Source: Halopelagius longus
GTDB taxonomy: Archaea > Halobacteriota > Halobacteria > Halobacteriales > Haloferacaceae
Assembly: GCF_900100875.1 (NCBI RefSeq)
Contig: NZ_FNKQ01000003.1
Coordinates: 124,001 to 188,000, forward strand
Length of the DNA stretch: 64,000 bases
Direction: 5' to 3'
Shown here: in pieces, positions 52,054 through 61,057 of the stretch
Layout of the letters: the number at the start of each line of letters is the position of its first letter
Position numbering within the stretch: the stretch's first letter is position 1
Translations under genes and position numbers: made by a program
The notes under the pieces: model-generated
Told to the model about the DNA's origin: nothing
The model's input: only the letters and a program-made list of their open reading frames with translations
The model's database searches: none

Positions 52054-52064
52054 AATGTTAAACA
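52054..52064 (-). promoter_or_regulatory. Probable TATA box of the E2-OsmC gene
   Basis: TGTTTAACATT on the minus strand lies 22-32 bp before the E2 ATG at 52032, so the mRNA would be nearly leaderless. The divergent thi4 promoter starts about 50 bp away. Confidence 0.5.
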
Positions 52065-52116
52065 GTAGCACGCGACGTAAATCCTGAGAGTCGCAGCGAG
52101 CGACGAACCCCTACAG

Positions 52117-52138
52117 TTATAGTAGTGGGTAATACTAC
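52117..52138 (+). promoter_or_regulatory. TATA box and possible ThiR operator of thi4
   Basis: TTATAG at 52117-52122 is a TATA box about 27 bp before the thi4 ATG, giving a leaderless mRNA. An imperfect inverted repeat, GTAGT (52122-52126) and ACTAC (52134-52138) around GGGTAAT, overlaps its end and the start region. That is where a repressor would act. The ThiR gene nearby makes it a candidate ThiR operator; I cannot match it to a published motif. Confidence 0.4.
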
Positions 52139-52146
52139 CTAGTGAT

Positions 52147-53088
52147 ATGTCCGGCAAGATGGCAGACTTCGACGGATTCGCGGACGTCAGCGAGGCACAG
52201 GTCACACGAGCGATAGCGACCGACTGGACCGAGGAGTTCCTCGACAGGATAGACACGGAGGTAATCGTCGTCGGCGGCGGGCCGTCGGGCCTCGTCGCGG
52301 CGAAGGAACTGGCCGAACGCGACGTGGACGTCACCATCGTCGAGAAGAACAACTACCTCGGCGGCGGGTTCTGGCTCGGCGGGTTCCTGATGAACAAGGT
52401 GACCGTCCGCGACCCGGCCCAAGAGGTACTCGACGAACTGGGCGTCCCCTACACCGAGAGCGAGGAGGCCGAGGGACTGTACGTCGCCGACGGGCCCCAC
52501 GCCTGTTCCGGCCTCATCAAGGCCGCCTGCGACGCGGGCGCGACGGTCCAGAACATGACGGAGTTCACGGACATCGTCGTCCGCGACGGCCACCGCGTCG
52601 GCGGCGTCGTCCTCAACTGGACGCCCGTCCACGCCCTGCCGCGCGAACTGACGTGCGTGGACCCCGTCGCCGTCGAGTCGGACCTCGTTCTCGACGCGAC
52701 GGGCCACGACGCCGTCGTCATCTCGAAACTCGCCGAACGCGGCGCACTCGACGCGCCGGGCATCGAACACGCCCAAGAGCACAACACCGGCATGGACCAG
52801 ACCGACGAGGGCGAGTACGGCGCGCCCGGCCACGACTCGCCCGGCCACGACTCCATGTGGGTCGGAAAGAGCGAGGACCAAGTGGTCGAACACACCGGCG
52901 TCGTCCACCCGGGCGTCGTCGCCTCCGGGATGGCCGTCGCCACCGCCCACGGCCTCCCGCGGATGGGACCGACGTTCGGCGCGATGCTCCTCTCGGGCAA
53001 GCGCGCGGCGCAGTCCTGCCTCGACGAACTCGGCCGCGACGCCCCGGCCGTGGAGTACGGCGCGACGCCCTCGCCCGCCGACGACTGA
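52147..53088 (+). CDS. thi4: Thiazole synthase Thi4 (ADP-thiazole synthase)
   Basis: A 313-residue enzyme that makes the thiamin thiazole precursor from NAD+ and glycine. The dinucleotide-binding [17 protein letters not shown] begins near residue 41. A Cys at 170, in [14 protein letters not shown], matches the sacrificial sulfur-donor Cys of yeast and haloarchaeal Thi4. Methanogen enzymes with His there use free sulfide. So this copy probably uses its own Cys as sulfur source. A second near-N-terminal ATG (codon 5) is possible. The promoter carries a possible ThiR site. Confidence 0.92.
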   Translation: MSGKMADFDGFADVSEAQVTRAIATDWTEEFLDRIDTEVIVVGGGPSGLVAAKELAERDVDVTIVEKNNYLGGGFWLGGFLMNKVTVRDPAQEVLDELGVPYTESEEAEGLYVADGPHACSGLIKAACDAGATVQNMTEFTDIVVRDGHRVGGVVLNWTPVHALPRELTCVDPVAVESDLVLDATGHDAVVISKLAERGALDAPGIEHAQEHNTGMDQTDEGEYGAPGHDSPGHDSMWVGKSEDQVVEHTGVVHPGVVASGMAVATAHGLPRMGPTFGAMLLSGKRAAQSCLDELGRDAPAVEYGATPSPADD

Positions 53089-53157
53089 ACGTCGCGCCCG
53101 CCGCCGAGCGAGAACCGTCCCGCTGACGAACGTGCCGGCCCTCTTCTCGCTTTTCGG

Positions 53158-53856
53158 TTACCCGCTCCCGTCGCCGACGGCGTCCGCCCGAACCGTCCCG
53201 CCGCGAACCCGCGCGAATCCGAGTGCGCGAACGTCGCGCCGGACGCCGGTACAGAGGCGTTCGAGTTCCGAGTGGGCGGCGACGAGTCGTTCGTCTAAGA
53301 GCGCCGCGGGCGACTCCGTCCACCGACCCCCGCCGGGCGGCGTGGTGGCGCGGACGAGACCCGCGAAGACGGCGTTCAGCGGTCGTCCGAGGGGGGACGT
53401 GCTCCGGCCCAAATCGCCCAGTGCGAGTCGCCCGCCGGGACCGACGACGTCCGCCCACGTCCGCACGGCGGCGGCGGGGTCCGCGAGCATCCCGGAGACG
53501 AACGTCGCGAGAACCGCGTCCGCCTCGCGGAGGGGCGGGCGCGTCGCGTCGCCGCGGACGGCGTGGACGTTCTCCCACCCCTCGCGTTCGATTCTGTCGC
53601 GGGCGACGTCGAGGACGCCCGGCGTGAAGTCCACGCCGACGACGGTACCCGACGGGGCGACGCGTTCGCGGAGGTGCGGGAAGTTCGCGCCGGTGCCGCA
53701 CCCCATCTCGACGACCGTATCGCCCGGTTGCGGGTCGAGGGCGGCGACGACGCTCTCGCGGAGGTCGGTGACGCCCGGCGTCCGTCGGGCGACGAGGTCG
53801 TACACCGTCGCGTACCGCGAGTAGAACGCCTGCGTCGCGGCGGTTCCGTCGGTCAT
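53158..53856 (-). CDS. Class I SAM-dependent methyltransferase
   Basis: A 232-residue Rossmann-fold methyltransferase. Motif I is VVEMGCGTGANFPHL (about 46-60), followed by GVDFTPGVLDVARDRIE (about 74-90) with the acidic ribose-binding residue. The pattern resembles UbiE/COQ5-like quinone or small-molecule methyltransferases. The acceptor is unknown. It lies 28 bp downstream of thiR on the same strand. Confidence 0.87.
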   Translation of the reverse strand: MTDGTAATQAFYSRYATVYDLVARRTPGVTDLRESVVAALDPQPGDTVVEMGCGTGANFPHLRERVAPSGTVVGVDFTPGVLDVARDRIEREGWENVHAVRGDATRPPLREADAVLATFVSGMLADPAAAVRTWADVVGPGGRLALGDLGRSTSPLGRPLNAVFAGLVRATTPPGGGRWTESPAALLDERLVAAHSELERLCTGVRRDVRALGFARVRGGTVRADAVGDGSG

Positions 53857-53884
53857 GGGAGAAGGGTTCGGAGGGACCGGCCGG

Positions 53885-54793
53885 TCAGTTCAAGAGCGTG
53901 TCGCGGACGGTCCGTGCGACCGTGTGTGCGTCCGGGCCGAGGATGTACGTTATGGCCTCGATGCCGTAGCCGCCGGTCTGATAGAGGACGAACGTCTCCG
54001 TCAGGTCGTCGCGGCCCGCCACCTCGTCGGCGATGGGGTTCGAGTCCGCGTCGGGGTCGAACTCGATTGCGGTGTGGCCGGCGTCGGCCAACGCCGAGAC
54101 GATGTCGTCGTCGTAGCGGACGTTCAAGGCGGCGTTGGCGTCCGCGCCGCCGCGGCGGGCGTCGAGGAGGACCGACGCGACGTACTCGCTGACGCCGAAT
54201 TCGGGGTCGCCCGGAACCGTGGCGCGGCCCTTCACGTCGAAGATCCGGCCCGGAACGGCGGCGACGTCTTCGATGCCCGCCGCGTCGGGGAGACACTCCG
54301 CGAGGTTCGACCCGACGTTGGGGATGAGTCCGGCGAATCCGCTCGCGTTCGTCAGGGTGCGCAGGCCGCGGCGGACCGACGACCGGACGCGTTCGGCGTT
54401 TCGGAGGCCGCTGTCGGGGTCGTGGACGCTCAGGTCGCCGTCGTACTCGGCGAGGCCCGGCATCTCCGCTTCGTGCATCGACGCCAGCAGGTCGCCCTGT
54501 TCGAGGCGGCGGATGAGCACCTCCGCCTCGACGAGGGCCTGCACCGGCGTCATATCGCCCGTCGCGAGTCCCTCGCCGATTCGGTCCACGAGTTCGACGA
54601 CCCGTTCGTCCTCGAGGAACGCCTCGCGGCGACTCACCTCGCCGTGGGCGTACTTCGAGACGGCGCTTTGGCTGATTCCGAGGGCGTCGGCCACCTCCCG
54701 TTGGGTGAGTCCGCGTTCGCGGAGGTCCTCCGCGAGCATCGACCGGAACGTCGGGAGGAACTCCTCGACGACTATCTCCTCGACGAACCTCAT
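53885..54793 (-). CDS. thiR: Thiamin-responsive regulator ThiR (HTH plus ThiN domain)
   Basis: A 302-residue protein. An N-terminal helix-turn-helix (about 22-60, [20 protein letters not shown]) is followed by a ThiN domain (about 125-302), as in thiamin-phosphate synthase fused to ThiD. This HTH-ThiN layout defines ThiR, a known archaeal repressor of thiamin synthesis and transport genes that senses thiamin phosphate. It lies 0.8 kb from thi4. Its ATG overlaps the dcd stop (ATGA), so it is co-translated with dcd. Confidence 0.88.
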   Translation of the reverse strand: MRFVEEIVVEEFLPTFRSMLAEDLRERGLTQREVADALGISQSAVSKYAHGEVSRREAFLEDERVVELVDRIGEGLATGDMTPVQALVEAEVLIRRLEQGDLLASMHEAEMPGLAEYDGDLSVHDPDSGLRNAERVRSSVRRGLRTLTNASGFAGLIPNVGSNLAECLPDAAGIEDVAAVPGRIFDVKGRATVPGDPEFGVSEYVASVLLDARRGGADANAALNVRYDDDIVSALADAGHTAIEFDPDADSNPIADEVAGRDDLTETFVLYQTGGYGIEAITYILGPDAHTVARTVRDTLLN

Positions 54794-55401
54794 CGGTCCT
54801 CCTCCGCGTCGCGTTCGCGCGCGTCGACGAACTCGGGGTCGTCGCCGATTCGGGAGGCCTGCGGTCCCGCCTGGTTCTGGTACTTCGAGCCGCGTTCGGA
54901 CCCGTACGGCCGGTCTGCCGGCCGTTTCAGTTCCGTAAAGACGAGTTGGGAGACGCGCATCCCCGGCGTCAGGGCGACGGGCGCAGTGCCGAGATTCGAC
55001 AGTTCGAGCGTTATCTGTCCCTCGTAACCGGGGTCGACGATGCCCGCGGTTGCGTGGATGACGATGGCCAGACGGCCGAGCGACGACCGGCCCTCGACGG
55101 TCGCGAGCAGGTCGTCCGGAATCTCGACTCGCTCTTTGGTCGTCCCGAGGACGAAGTCGCCGGGGTGGAGGATGAACTCCTCGCCCTCCTCGACGTACGT
55201 CTCGGTGACGTACTTGCTCACCTCGTCCTCCCGGTTGGGGTGGATACAGGAGATGTTCGTCCGCTGGAACTCCAGGAACTCCGAGCCGAGGCGCAGGTCG
55301 ATGCTCGCGGGTTGGACCTGCATGTCGATGTCGTCTATGGGGTCCACCACGAGGTCGCCCGCCCCCAACCGTTCGAGGATGTCCGCGTCGGAGAGTATCA
55401 T
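54790..55401 (-). CDS. dcd: dCTP deaminase
   Basis: A 203-residue enzyme that converts dCTP to dUTP for dTTP supply. Family motifs are [59 protein letters not shown] and [14 protein letters not shown]. Length is normal. It heads a possible dcd-thiR-methyltransferase operon. A TATA-like ATTTTACC lies about 25 bp upstream on the minus strand. Confidence 0.94.
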   Translation of the reverse strand: MILSDADILERLGAGDLVVDPIDDIDMQVQPASIDLRLGSEFLEFQRTNISCIHPNREDEVSKYVTETYVEEGEEFILHPGDFVLGTTKERVEIPDDLLATVEGRSSLGRLAIVIHATAGIVDPGYEGQITLELSNLGTAPVALTPGMRVSQLVFTELKRPADRPYGSERGSKYQNQAGPQASRIGDDPEFVDARERDAEEDR

Positions 55402-55484
55402 ACGGAGTACGCGCGTCGGTGGGGGGTAAAATCTCTCGATTCCGCCCGTTACTGCGCTCGCCTTCGGCTCCCTGGTGAAGGCCG

Positions 55485-55690
55485 GATCAAAAACACTCCT
55501 CCCTCGCTTCGTGCGACGAAGCCGCCTTCCGTTCGGTCGTCAGCCAGCGCGCTTGAACGGGCGACCTACCGAGTCCTTCTGACCACTCGGTCGCCGGACG
55601 TTACGAGTCGGTACGCCGCGAGTGCTGTTCCCGTGCGGGCACCTGCACACTCCTTCGCGTCCATATCTCCCCCAATATCTGTCGTGGGAC
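55485..55690 (-). ncRNA. Candidate structured RNA (uncertain)
   Basis: On the minus strand, the stretch folds into several nested stems: GTGC...GCAC enclosing CCCG/CGGG (about 55620-55650), GGCGACC...GGTCGCC with inner GAGT/ACTC (about 55555-55595), and GCTTCGT/ACGAAGC (55506-55522) followed by GAGGGAGGAGTG and TTTTT, a terminator-like end. This reads as a possible transcript of about 200 nt. It overlaps the tiny ORF; the two readings compete. No known RNA family is recognised. Confidence 0.28.
55566..55664 (-). CDS. Possible 32-residue small protein
   Basis: A tiny frame starting MDAKECAGARTGTALAAYRL and ending in VRRTR. It is basic and has one Cys. G-rich GGGGGAG precedes the ATG, but only 2 nt away, which is too close for a good Shine-Dalgarno. 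About 65 percent of codons end in G or C, lower than neighbours. It may be a real mini-protein, part of a dispersed element, or chance. Confidence 0.25.
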   Translation of the reverse strand: MDAKECAGARTGTALAAYRLVTSGDRVVRRTR

Positions 55691-55827
55691 AATCACGCGA
55701 GCGAACGGAGTGAGCGAGCGGCTTTTTTGGTCCAGCTTTTTTGCCCGAGCGGTGAGCGAAGCGAACCCGAGGGCGAAAAAAGGTGGGAGGGGAAGCACCT
55801 TTAGTCGGCGGCCGCCGATTCGGGAGT

Positions 55828-56166
55828 ATGAAACAGGCCATCGTCGCCCGCGCGGACCTCGGCATGGGCCGCGGGAAACTCGCCGCCCAAGTCGCGCACG
55901 CGTCGCTTTCGGCGTACGAGGACACCGACGACCGGACGCGCTCTCAGTGGAAGGGAAGCGGTCAGAAGAAGATAGTCCTGAAGGCCAACGGCGAGTCGAA
56001 ACTCTTCGAACTCGCGGACGCCGCCGAACGGGAGGGTCTCCCCCACGCGATAATTCGCGACGCCGGACACACGCAACTGGACTCCGGAACGGTCACCGCA
56101 CTCGCCGTCGGACCGGGCCCGGAGGACGCGGTGAACCGCGTGACGGGCGACCTCTCCCTGTACTGA
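55828..56166 (+). CDS. pth2: Peptidyl-tRNA hydrolase, Pth2 family
   Basis: A 112-residue enzyme, starting [20 protein letters not shown], that frees tRNA from drop-off peptidyl-tRNA. Conserved parts are [53 protein letters not shown] and [13 protein letters not shown]. Length is normal. It reads away from the structured gap. Confidence 0.94.
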   Translation: MKQAIVARADLGMGRGKLAAQVAHASLSAYEDTDDRTRSQWKGSGQKKIVLKANGESKLFELADAAEREGLPHAIIRDAGHTQLDSGTVTALAVGPGPEDAVNRVTGDLSLY

Positions 56167-56229
56167 TATCGTCGCTTTCACATCGAGTCGGCCACATTGC
56201 TTACCCGACAGAAGATTCCATACCGAACG

Positions 56230-57600
56230 ATGAAAGAGTTCGCCGCGTCTAACCCGGACGAGACGCTTCTCGACGTGCTGGAGAACGTCAACGACGTCAT
56301 CACCGTTCGGGACGCCGAGACCGGCGAGACTCTCGCCGTCGGCGGGGGCGTCGAGGAGATGTACGGCTACACCCCCGAGGAGTTCAAATCCCGTCGCATC
56401 GAGGAGTACAGCGCCGACAGCGACACGTACGGCCGCGACGAAGTCGAACGTCGATTCGACGAGGCGCGACGGGAGGGGGAGGCCACGTTCGAGTGGAAGG
56501 CGAAGGCGAGAGACGGGACCGAGTTCTGGACGGAGGTGAACCTCTCGCGGACGGAGATAGGCGACCGCGACTGCCTCCTGAGCGTCATCCGCGACATCGA
56601 CGATCGAAAGGAGAAGGAAAACGAGTTAGAGCGGTACAAGCGACTCGTCTCCCTCGTCTCCGACCCGGTGTTCACCATCGACGCCGACGACCGCATCGAC
56701 TTCGTCAACGACGCCGCCGTCTCGTTCAGCGGGTACTCCCGCGAGGAACTGCAGGGGGCGGATCCGAGTCGCCTCGTCGAGTCGGAGGACGAAGACGGGT
56801 TCGAGAAGATTCACCGACTGGTGGACGGCCCCGAGGACTCCGTCAGACTCGAAGGGACCGTCGAACGCCCGGACGGGAGCACCCGGATCATCGAGTCGAA
56901 CATCGCGCCCCTCCCGAGCGACGACGGGGAGTACAGCGGCGCCGTCGGCGTCGCGCGCGACATCACGGCGCGGAAGGAACGGGAGGAACACCTCGAACGG
57001 TTCGCGAGCGTCCTCTCGCACGACCTCAGAAACCCGCTGAACGCCGCGCAGGCGCAGGCGACGCTCCTCCGGGAGGCCGAGGGAGTCGAGAGCGACTACC
57101 TCGACACGCTCGATAGGCTCCACGACCGGATGGCCGACATCGTAGACGACGTGTTGACGCTGGCCCGCGAGGGGACGACGGTCGATGACCCCGAACCGGT
57201 CGAACTGCGGCGGGCCGTCGAGAAGGCGTGGGAGTCGACGCCGTCCGACGAGGGAACCGTTCTCGTCGACGACGACCTCGGCACCGTCCGAGGCGACCCC
57301 CGGCGCGTCCGCCGCCTCTTCGAGAACCTCCTCGACAACGCCGTCACCCACGCCGGGCCCGACGTGACCGTCCGCGTGGAACCCCTCCCGGACGGGTTCG
57401 CCGTCGCCGACGACGGACCGGGCATCCCGCCGGAGGAACGGGACAACGTCTTCGAGTACGGCTACTCGACCGCCGAACGCGGGACCGGATTCGGGCTGAA
57501 CATCGTCGCCGAGATAGCGAAGGCCCACGGGTGGACGGTCTCACTCGGCGACGGCGACGCCGAGGGCGCGCGGTTCGAGGTGACCGGCGTTTCCGGGTGA
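56230..57600 (+). CDS. PAS-PAS sensor histidine kinase
   Basis: A 456-residue soluble kinase. Two PAS domains (about 12-125, with VGGGVEEMYGYTPEEF; and 138-247, FTIDADDRIDFVNDAAV) sit before the dimerisation domain. The phospho-accepting His264 lies in VLSHDLRNPLNAAQ. The HATPase_c part has NLLDNAVTHA, DDGPGIPPEERDNVF and GTGFGLNIVAEIAK. There is no membrane segment, so it senses a cytoplasmic signal. The ligand is unknown. A receiver protein gene follows after 59 bp. Confidence 0.92.
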   Translation: MKEFAASNPDETLLDVLENVNDVITVRDAETGETLAVGGGVEEMYGYTPEEFKSRRIEEYSADSDTYGRDEVERRFDEARREGEATFEWKAKARDGTEFWTEVNLSRTEIGDRDCLLSVIRDIDDRKEKENELERYKRLVSLVSDPVFTIDADDRIDFVNDAAVSFSGYSREELQGADPSRLVESEDEDGFEKIHRLVDGPEDSVRLEGTVERPDGSTRIIESNIAPLPSDDGEYSGAVGVARDITARKEREEHLERFASVLSHDLRNPLNAAQAQATLLREAEGVESDYLDTLDRLHDRMADIVDDVLTLAREGTTVDDPEPVELRRAVEKAWESTPSDEGTVLVDDDLGTVRGDPRRVRRLFENLLDNAVTHAGPDVTVRVEPLPDGFAVADDGPGIPPEERDNVFEYGYSTAERGTGFGLNIVAEIAKAHGWTVSLGDGDAEGARFEVTGVSG

Positions 57601-57659
57601 CGGCGCGGCAGGGACGCCACGGTTATGTATCGGCCGCGGCGAACGTCTACGACAGTACG

Positions 57660-58037
57660 ATGACCGAGGACCGACCGACCGTCCTCGTCGTCGAGGACGA
57701 GGAGACGGTCGTCGAAGCGTACGCGCTGTGGCTCTCCGAGACCGCGAACGTCCGAACCGCGACCGGCGGCAAGGAGGCCCTCGAACTCGTCGACGACGAC
57801 GTGGACGCGGTGCTCTTAGACCGGCGGATGCCGGACCTCTCGGGCGACGAGACGCTGGCTGAGATGCGCGAACGCGGCCACGACTGCCGCGTCGCGATGG
57901 TCACGGCGGTGGACCCCGACGTGGAGGCGACGGAGGAGTCGTTCGACACCTACCTGACGAAACCCGTGACAAGAGAGGAGATAGTAGACACCGTCGAGGA
58001 ACTCCTCGAACTGGCGCGCGAGGACGCCGAGGGGTAG
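57660..58037 (+). CDS. Stand-alone response-regulator receiver domain
   Basis: A 125-residue receiver. The phospho-acceptor Asp54 is in AVLLDRRMPDLSGDE, the acidic pocket in VLVVEDEET, and the conserved Lys in FDTYLTKPVTREE. There is no output domain; many haloarchaeal regulators of this type have a C-terminal HalX domain, absent here. Likely paired with the histidine kinase just upstream. It may act through protein binding or pass phosphate on. Confidence 0.92.
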   Translation: MTEDRPTVLVVEDEETVVEAYALWLSETANVRTATGGKEALELVDDDVDAVLLDRRMPDLSGDETLAEMRERGHDCRVAMVTAVDPDVEATEESFDTYLTKPVTREEIVDTVEELLELAREDAEG

Positions 58038-58160
58038 GCCGTTCACTTTTTCGAGGGCTCACTTCTTCGAGGGCTCGTTTCGCTCACCCTCGCACGAACC
58101 GGAGGGGCCTTGTCGGTCCGGGCGGAAGGTGCCACGACCGGACCTGCCGGGGAGACACAG

Positions 58161-59585
58161 ATGCGAGAGGCACACCCACTCGAACGGCGCGTCGGTATCG
58201 AACGGTACGTGAGCGACGCCGCGGGGACGGGCGGCCGTCTCCGGGCGTCGCCCGAGGATTTCAGGGTCCGCGAACTGGAAGGGATGGACCCCGAACCCGC
58301 GGATTCTGACCCCGGCGACTACCCCCACCTCCTCCTTCGGGTCACCCTGCGCGGGTGGGACACGAACGACTACGCGCGCCGCCTCTCGGACGCCCTCGGC
58401 GTCAGCAGGGAACGCGTCGCGTGGGCCGGAACGAAGGACAAACACGCGGTCACGACGCAGTTGTTCACCGTCCGCGACGTGGCCCCGGACGAGATTCCCG
58501 AGGTGCGAGACGCCGACGCGGAGGTGCTCGGACGGGTCGGGCGCGACCTCGGATTCGGCGACTTGGCGGGCAACGCCTTCGAGATTCGCGTGACGGACGT
58601 CGACCGCCCGGAGAACGCGGCGGCCGTCACCGCCGAACTCGCGTCGTTCCTCGCCGACGCGGGCGGCGACGCGGAGGCCGACGAGGGCGGCGACGCGGAG
58701 GCCGACGCGGGCGAGAACGACGATCCCTCGTCGTACCCCGCCGAGGTGGCCGTCCCCAACTACTTCGGCCACCAGCGATTCGGCAGTCGTCGCCCCGTGA
58801 CGCACGAAGTCGGCCTGCGCGTCGTCCGCGGCGAGTGGCGCGAGGCCGTGCTGACGTACGCCGGCAACCCGTTCGACGCGGAACCGGAGGGAACGCAGGC
58901 GGCGCGGCGGTTCGTGGACGAGCAGGCCGACTCGGCCGACCCCGACTGGGCCGCCGCCGTAGAGCGGATGCCGAACCGCCTGCGGTACGAACGGTCGATG
59001 CTCCACCGCCTCGCCCAAGACGGCGCGGAGACGGACGACGACTGGCGGCACGCCCTCGAAGCCGTCCCGCGGAACCTCCAGCGACTGTTCGTCAACGCCG
59101 CCCAGTCGTACGCGTTCAACAGGATACTGAGCGAACGCCTCGAACGCGGGATGCCCCTCACCCGCCCCGTCGAGGGCGACGTGGTGTGTTTCTCCGACCG
59201 CGACGCGCCGGAGGGCCTCTACCGACCGGACACCGACCGCACGCAGGTCGCCACCGGTCGCCGGGTGGACGTGATGGCGCGGCACTGCGAACGCGGGCGG
59301 GCGTTCGTCACCGCACCCCTCGTCGGCACCGAAACGGAGTTCGCCGAGGGCGAACCGGGGGAGGTCGAACGCGGCGTGATGGACGAGTTGGGCCTCGAAC
59401 CCGCGGACTTCGACCTGCCCGGCGAGTTCGACTCCTCGGGAACGCGGCGGGCCGTCCTCCTCCGGACCGAGGTAGACGTCGAAACGGAGTCCGACGCGTA
59501 CACCCTCTCCTTTTCGCTCCCCTCGGGGTCGTACGCGACGGTGCTCCTGCGGGAGTACCTGAAGACGAGTCCGCGAGAGCAGTGA
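58161..59585 (+). CDS. truD: tRNA pseudouridine(13) synthase TruD
   Basis: A 474-residue enzyme that converts U13 of tRNA to pseudouridine. The catalytic Asp93 lies in [15 protein letters not shown]. Other conserved parts are [45 protein letters not shown] (key residues around 207-226) and [21 protein letters not shown] low-complexity Asp/Glu/Ala insert (about 170-200) holds duplicated [17 protein letters not shown] units. The ATG at 58161 was used; a GTG at 58110 would add 17 residues. Confidence 0.93.
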   Translation: MREAHPLERRVGIERYVSDAAGTGGRLRASPEDFRVRELEGMDPEPADSDPGDYPHLLLRVTLRGWDTNDYARRLSDALGVSRERVAWAGTKDKHAVTTQLFTVRDVAPDEIPEVRDADAEVLGRVGRDLGFGDLAGNAFEIRVTDVDRPENAAAVTAELASFLADAGGDAEADEGGDAEADAGENDDPSSYPAEVAVPNYFGHQRFGSRRPVTHEVGLRVVRGEWREAVLTYAGNPFDAEPEGTQAARRFVDEQADSADPDWAAAVERMPNRLRYERSMLHRLAQDGAETDDDWRHALEAVPRNLQRLFVNAAQSYAFNRILSERLERGMPLTRPVEGDVVCFSDRDAPEGLYRPDTDRTQVATGRRVDVMARHCERGRAFVTAPLVGTETEFAEGEPGEVERGVMDELGLEPADFDLPGEFDSSGTRRAVLLRTEVDVETESDAYTLSFSLPSGSYATVLLREYLKTSPREQ

Positions 59586-59591
59586 GACCCC

Positions 59592-60926
59592 TCACCGCCC
59601 GCCGGCGGCCGCCCCGACGAGGGCGAACGGGACGGCGGCGAGGGAAGCGACGGCGGCGGCGACGAGAGCCGACAGGATAGCCAGTCCGGGCGACCCGCTC
59701 GCCTCGGTCATCGGAACCCACGCGACCACCGCCGCGGCGAAGGCGAGAGTCGCGGCGGCGGCGACGCGGCGGACGGGCCACCCACTCGTCGCCGCGACGC
59801 CGAGGGGGTAGCCCAGAATCGGAAGCGTCGCGGCGAAGAGGCTCGCGGCGGCGAGCGACCCCGAAACGACGCCCGCGGCGACGACGCCCGCCGCGGTCAG
59901 GGCGGCGACGGCACCCCCGACGGCGACGGGGAGCAAGGAGCCTCGGAACGACGGCGGCGCGCCCCGCGAGTGGAGTCCGACGAGGAGTGCGCCGGCGGCG
60001 ACGCCCGCCGCGACGGGGAGAAACGGCGAGTCCGCGGCGAGTCCGAACAGGAGGCCCGCGGGGACGCCGCCGACGAGGAGGAGTGCGAGGACGCCGAGTC
60101 CGACTTCGCGGGCGGTGACTCCCCGGGAGGCGTCGCGGCCGAGGAGAGCGCCGAGGAGTCGGTGGTAGCCGACGAGCGAACCCGCGAGCGTCGCGCCCGG
60201 GAGGCAGACGAACCACAGGAGGTTCGACGCGACGGCGCCGGAGACGCCCAGACCGAGTGCGACTCGCGAGAGCGCGGACCGAACCGGCGACGGGAGCGCC
60301 GTCGGCGCGAACACGAGGAAGAAGTCGTCGCCGTCCCCGCCCGGGGCGGTGAGTACCGTCCGGTTCCCGTCTGCGCGGACGTCCGCGCCCGCCGGGTCGT
60401 TCGCGAGGGAGTACCCCGAGGGCGCGACGACGGTCAGGGTGTCGCAGTCGAACGTCCGGTACTCGGGCCCGCGGATGCGGAAGTGGTCCACGCGGTAGAG
60501 GCCGCCCGGCGTCCGCGCGGCGAACGCCTCCGTCGCGTGGCGCACGACCAGCGAGTGCGAGTCCGCGCCCTCGGCGGCGACGGTGACGGCCGACGCCTCG
60601 GCCGCCCCCGATATCTCGTCGAGGACGCTTCGGCGGAGCGAATCGTCGGCGAGGAGTCTGGTCGCCGTCGCGGGGTCCGCGAACGTGACCGTCGTTTCCC
60701 ACCGGGCGCTTCCGTCCTCGCGGACGACTGCGCGTGCCGAACTCGATTCGACCGTCGCGTTCAGACCGGCCCGGTTCAGCGCAGACGCGACGGTCTGCCC
60801 GCAGAAGGGGTCCGCCGGTTCCCCCTGCGGACTCCCGGCGGCGGCAACGGGTGCGGGGGCGACGGCGACGACGAGGAGGAGACAGACGAGGGCGAGGGCG
60901 GCGGAAGCGAGCGGGCGGTCCGTCAT
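59592..60926 (-). CDS. Exported membrane protein of unknown function
   Basis: A 444-residue protein with an N-terminal signal (about 1-30, ASAALALVCLLLVVAVAP). An outside domain of about 190 residues follows, with two cysteines (FCGQTV; FDCDTL) that could form a disulfide. About eight transmembrane helices make up the rest (from about 210). I recognise no family. Start chosen as MTDRPL, directly at the signal. It converges on truD by 6 bp. Confidence 0.65.
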   Translation of the reverse strand: MTDRPLASAALALVCLLLVVAVAPAPVAAAGSPQGEPADPFCGQTVASALNRAGLNATVESSSARAVVREDGSARWETTVTFADPATATRLLADDSLRRSVLDEISGAAEASAVTVAAEGADSHSLVVRHATEAFAARTPGGLYRVDHFRIRGPEYRTFDCDTLTVVAPSGYSLANDPAGADVRADGNRTVLTAPGGDGDDFFLVFAPTALPSPVRSALSRVALGLGVSGAVASNLLWFVCLPGATLAGSLVGYHRLLGALLGRDASRGVTAREVGLGVLALLLVGGVPAGLLFGLAADSPFLPVAAGVAAGALLVGLHSRGAPPSFRGSLLPVAVGGAVAALTAAGVVAAGVVSGSLAAASLFAATLPILGYPLGVAATSGWPVRRVAAAATLAFAAAVVAWVPMTEASGSPGLAILSALVAAAVASLAAVPFALVGAAAGGR

Positions 60927-61057
60927 CGTCGGTGAGATTCGTTCCGCCCGATAAATGTCTTCCCGCATCGACGCGGCGCGAGGGCGTCCGACGCCGCCGT
61001 CGAGGGCGCGGTTCGGATGACGCGGCGCTTTTATGCGGCCGTCGCTTTCCGTCGAAC

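Larger units (their letters stand above)
55402..55827. other. Structured intergenic region between dcd and pth2
   Basis: This 426-bp gap is unlike the rest of the window: more A/T, T and A runs, and many inverted repeats. Seen: GCTTCGT-GCG-ACGAAGC (55506-55522); a long near-perfect stem CTTTTTTGCCC (55736-55746) with GGGCGAAAAAAG (55771-55782); GAGCGAACGGAGTGAGCGAG (about 55699-55718); a T5 run on the minus strand at 55489-55493. A tiny minus-strand ORF lies at 55566-55664. It could hold a non-coding RNA or a dispersed haloarchaeal element. The first 40 bp serve as the dcd promoter. Confidence 0.5.

Noticed and set aside
52081-52146. A TPP riboswitch upstream of thi4
   Set aside because: The TATA box is only about 27 bp before the ATG, so there is almost no leader, and I see no THI-box sequence.
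58038-58160. Direct repeat TTCGAGGGCTC (twice) before truD, considered as regulatory
   Set aside because: Two 11-bp copies 5 bp apart with a weak stem nearby. No relation to the TATA box or start is clear, and the stretch resembles slippage.
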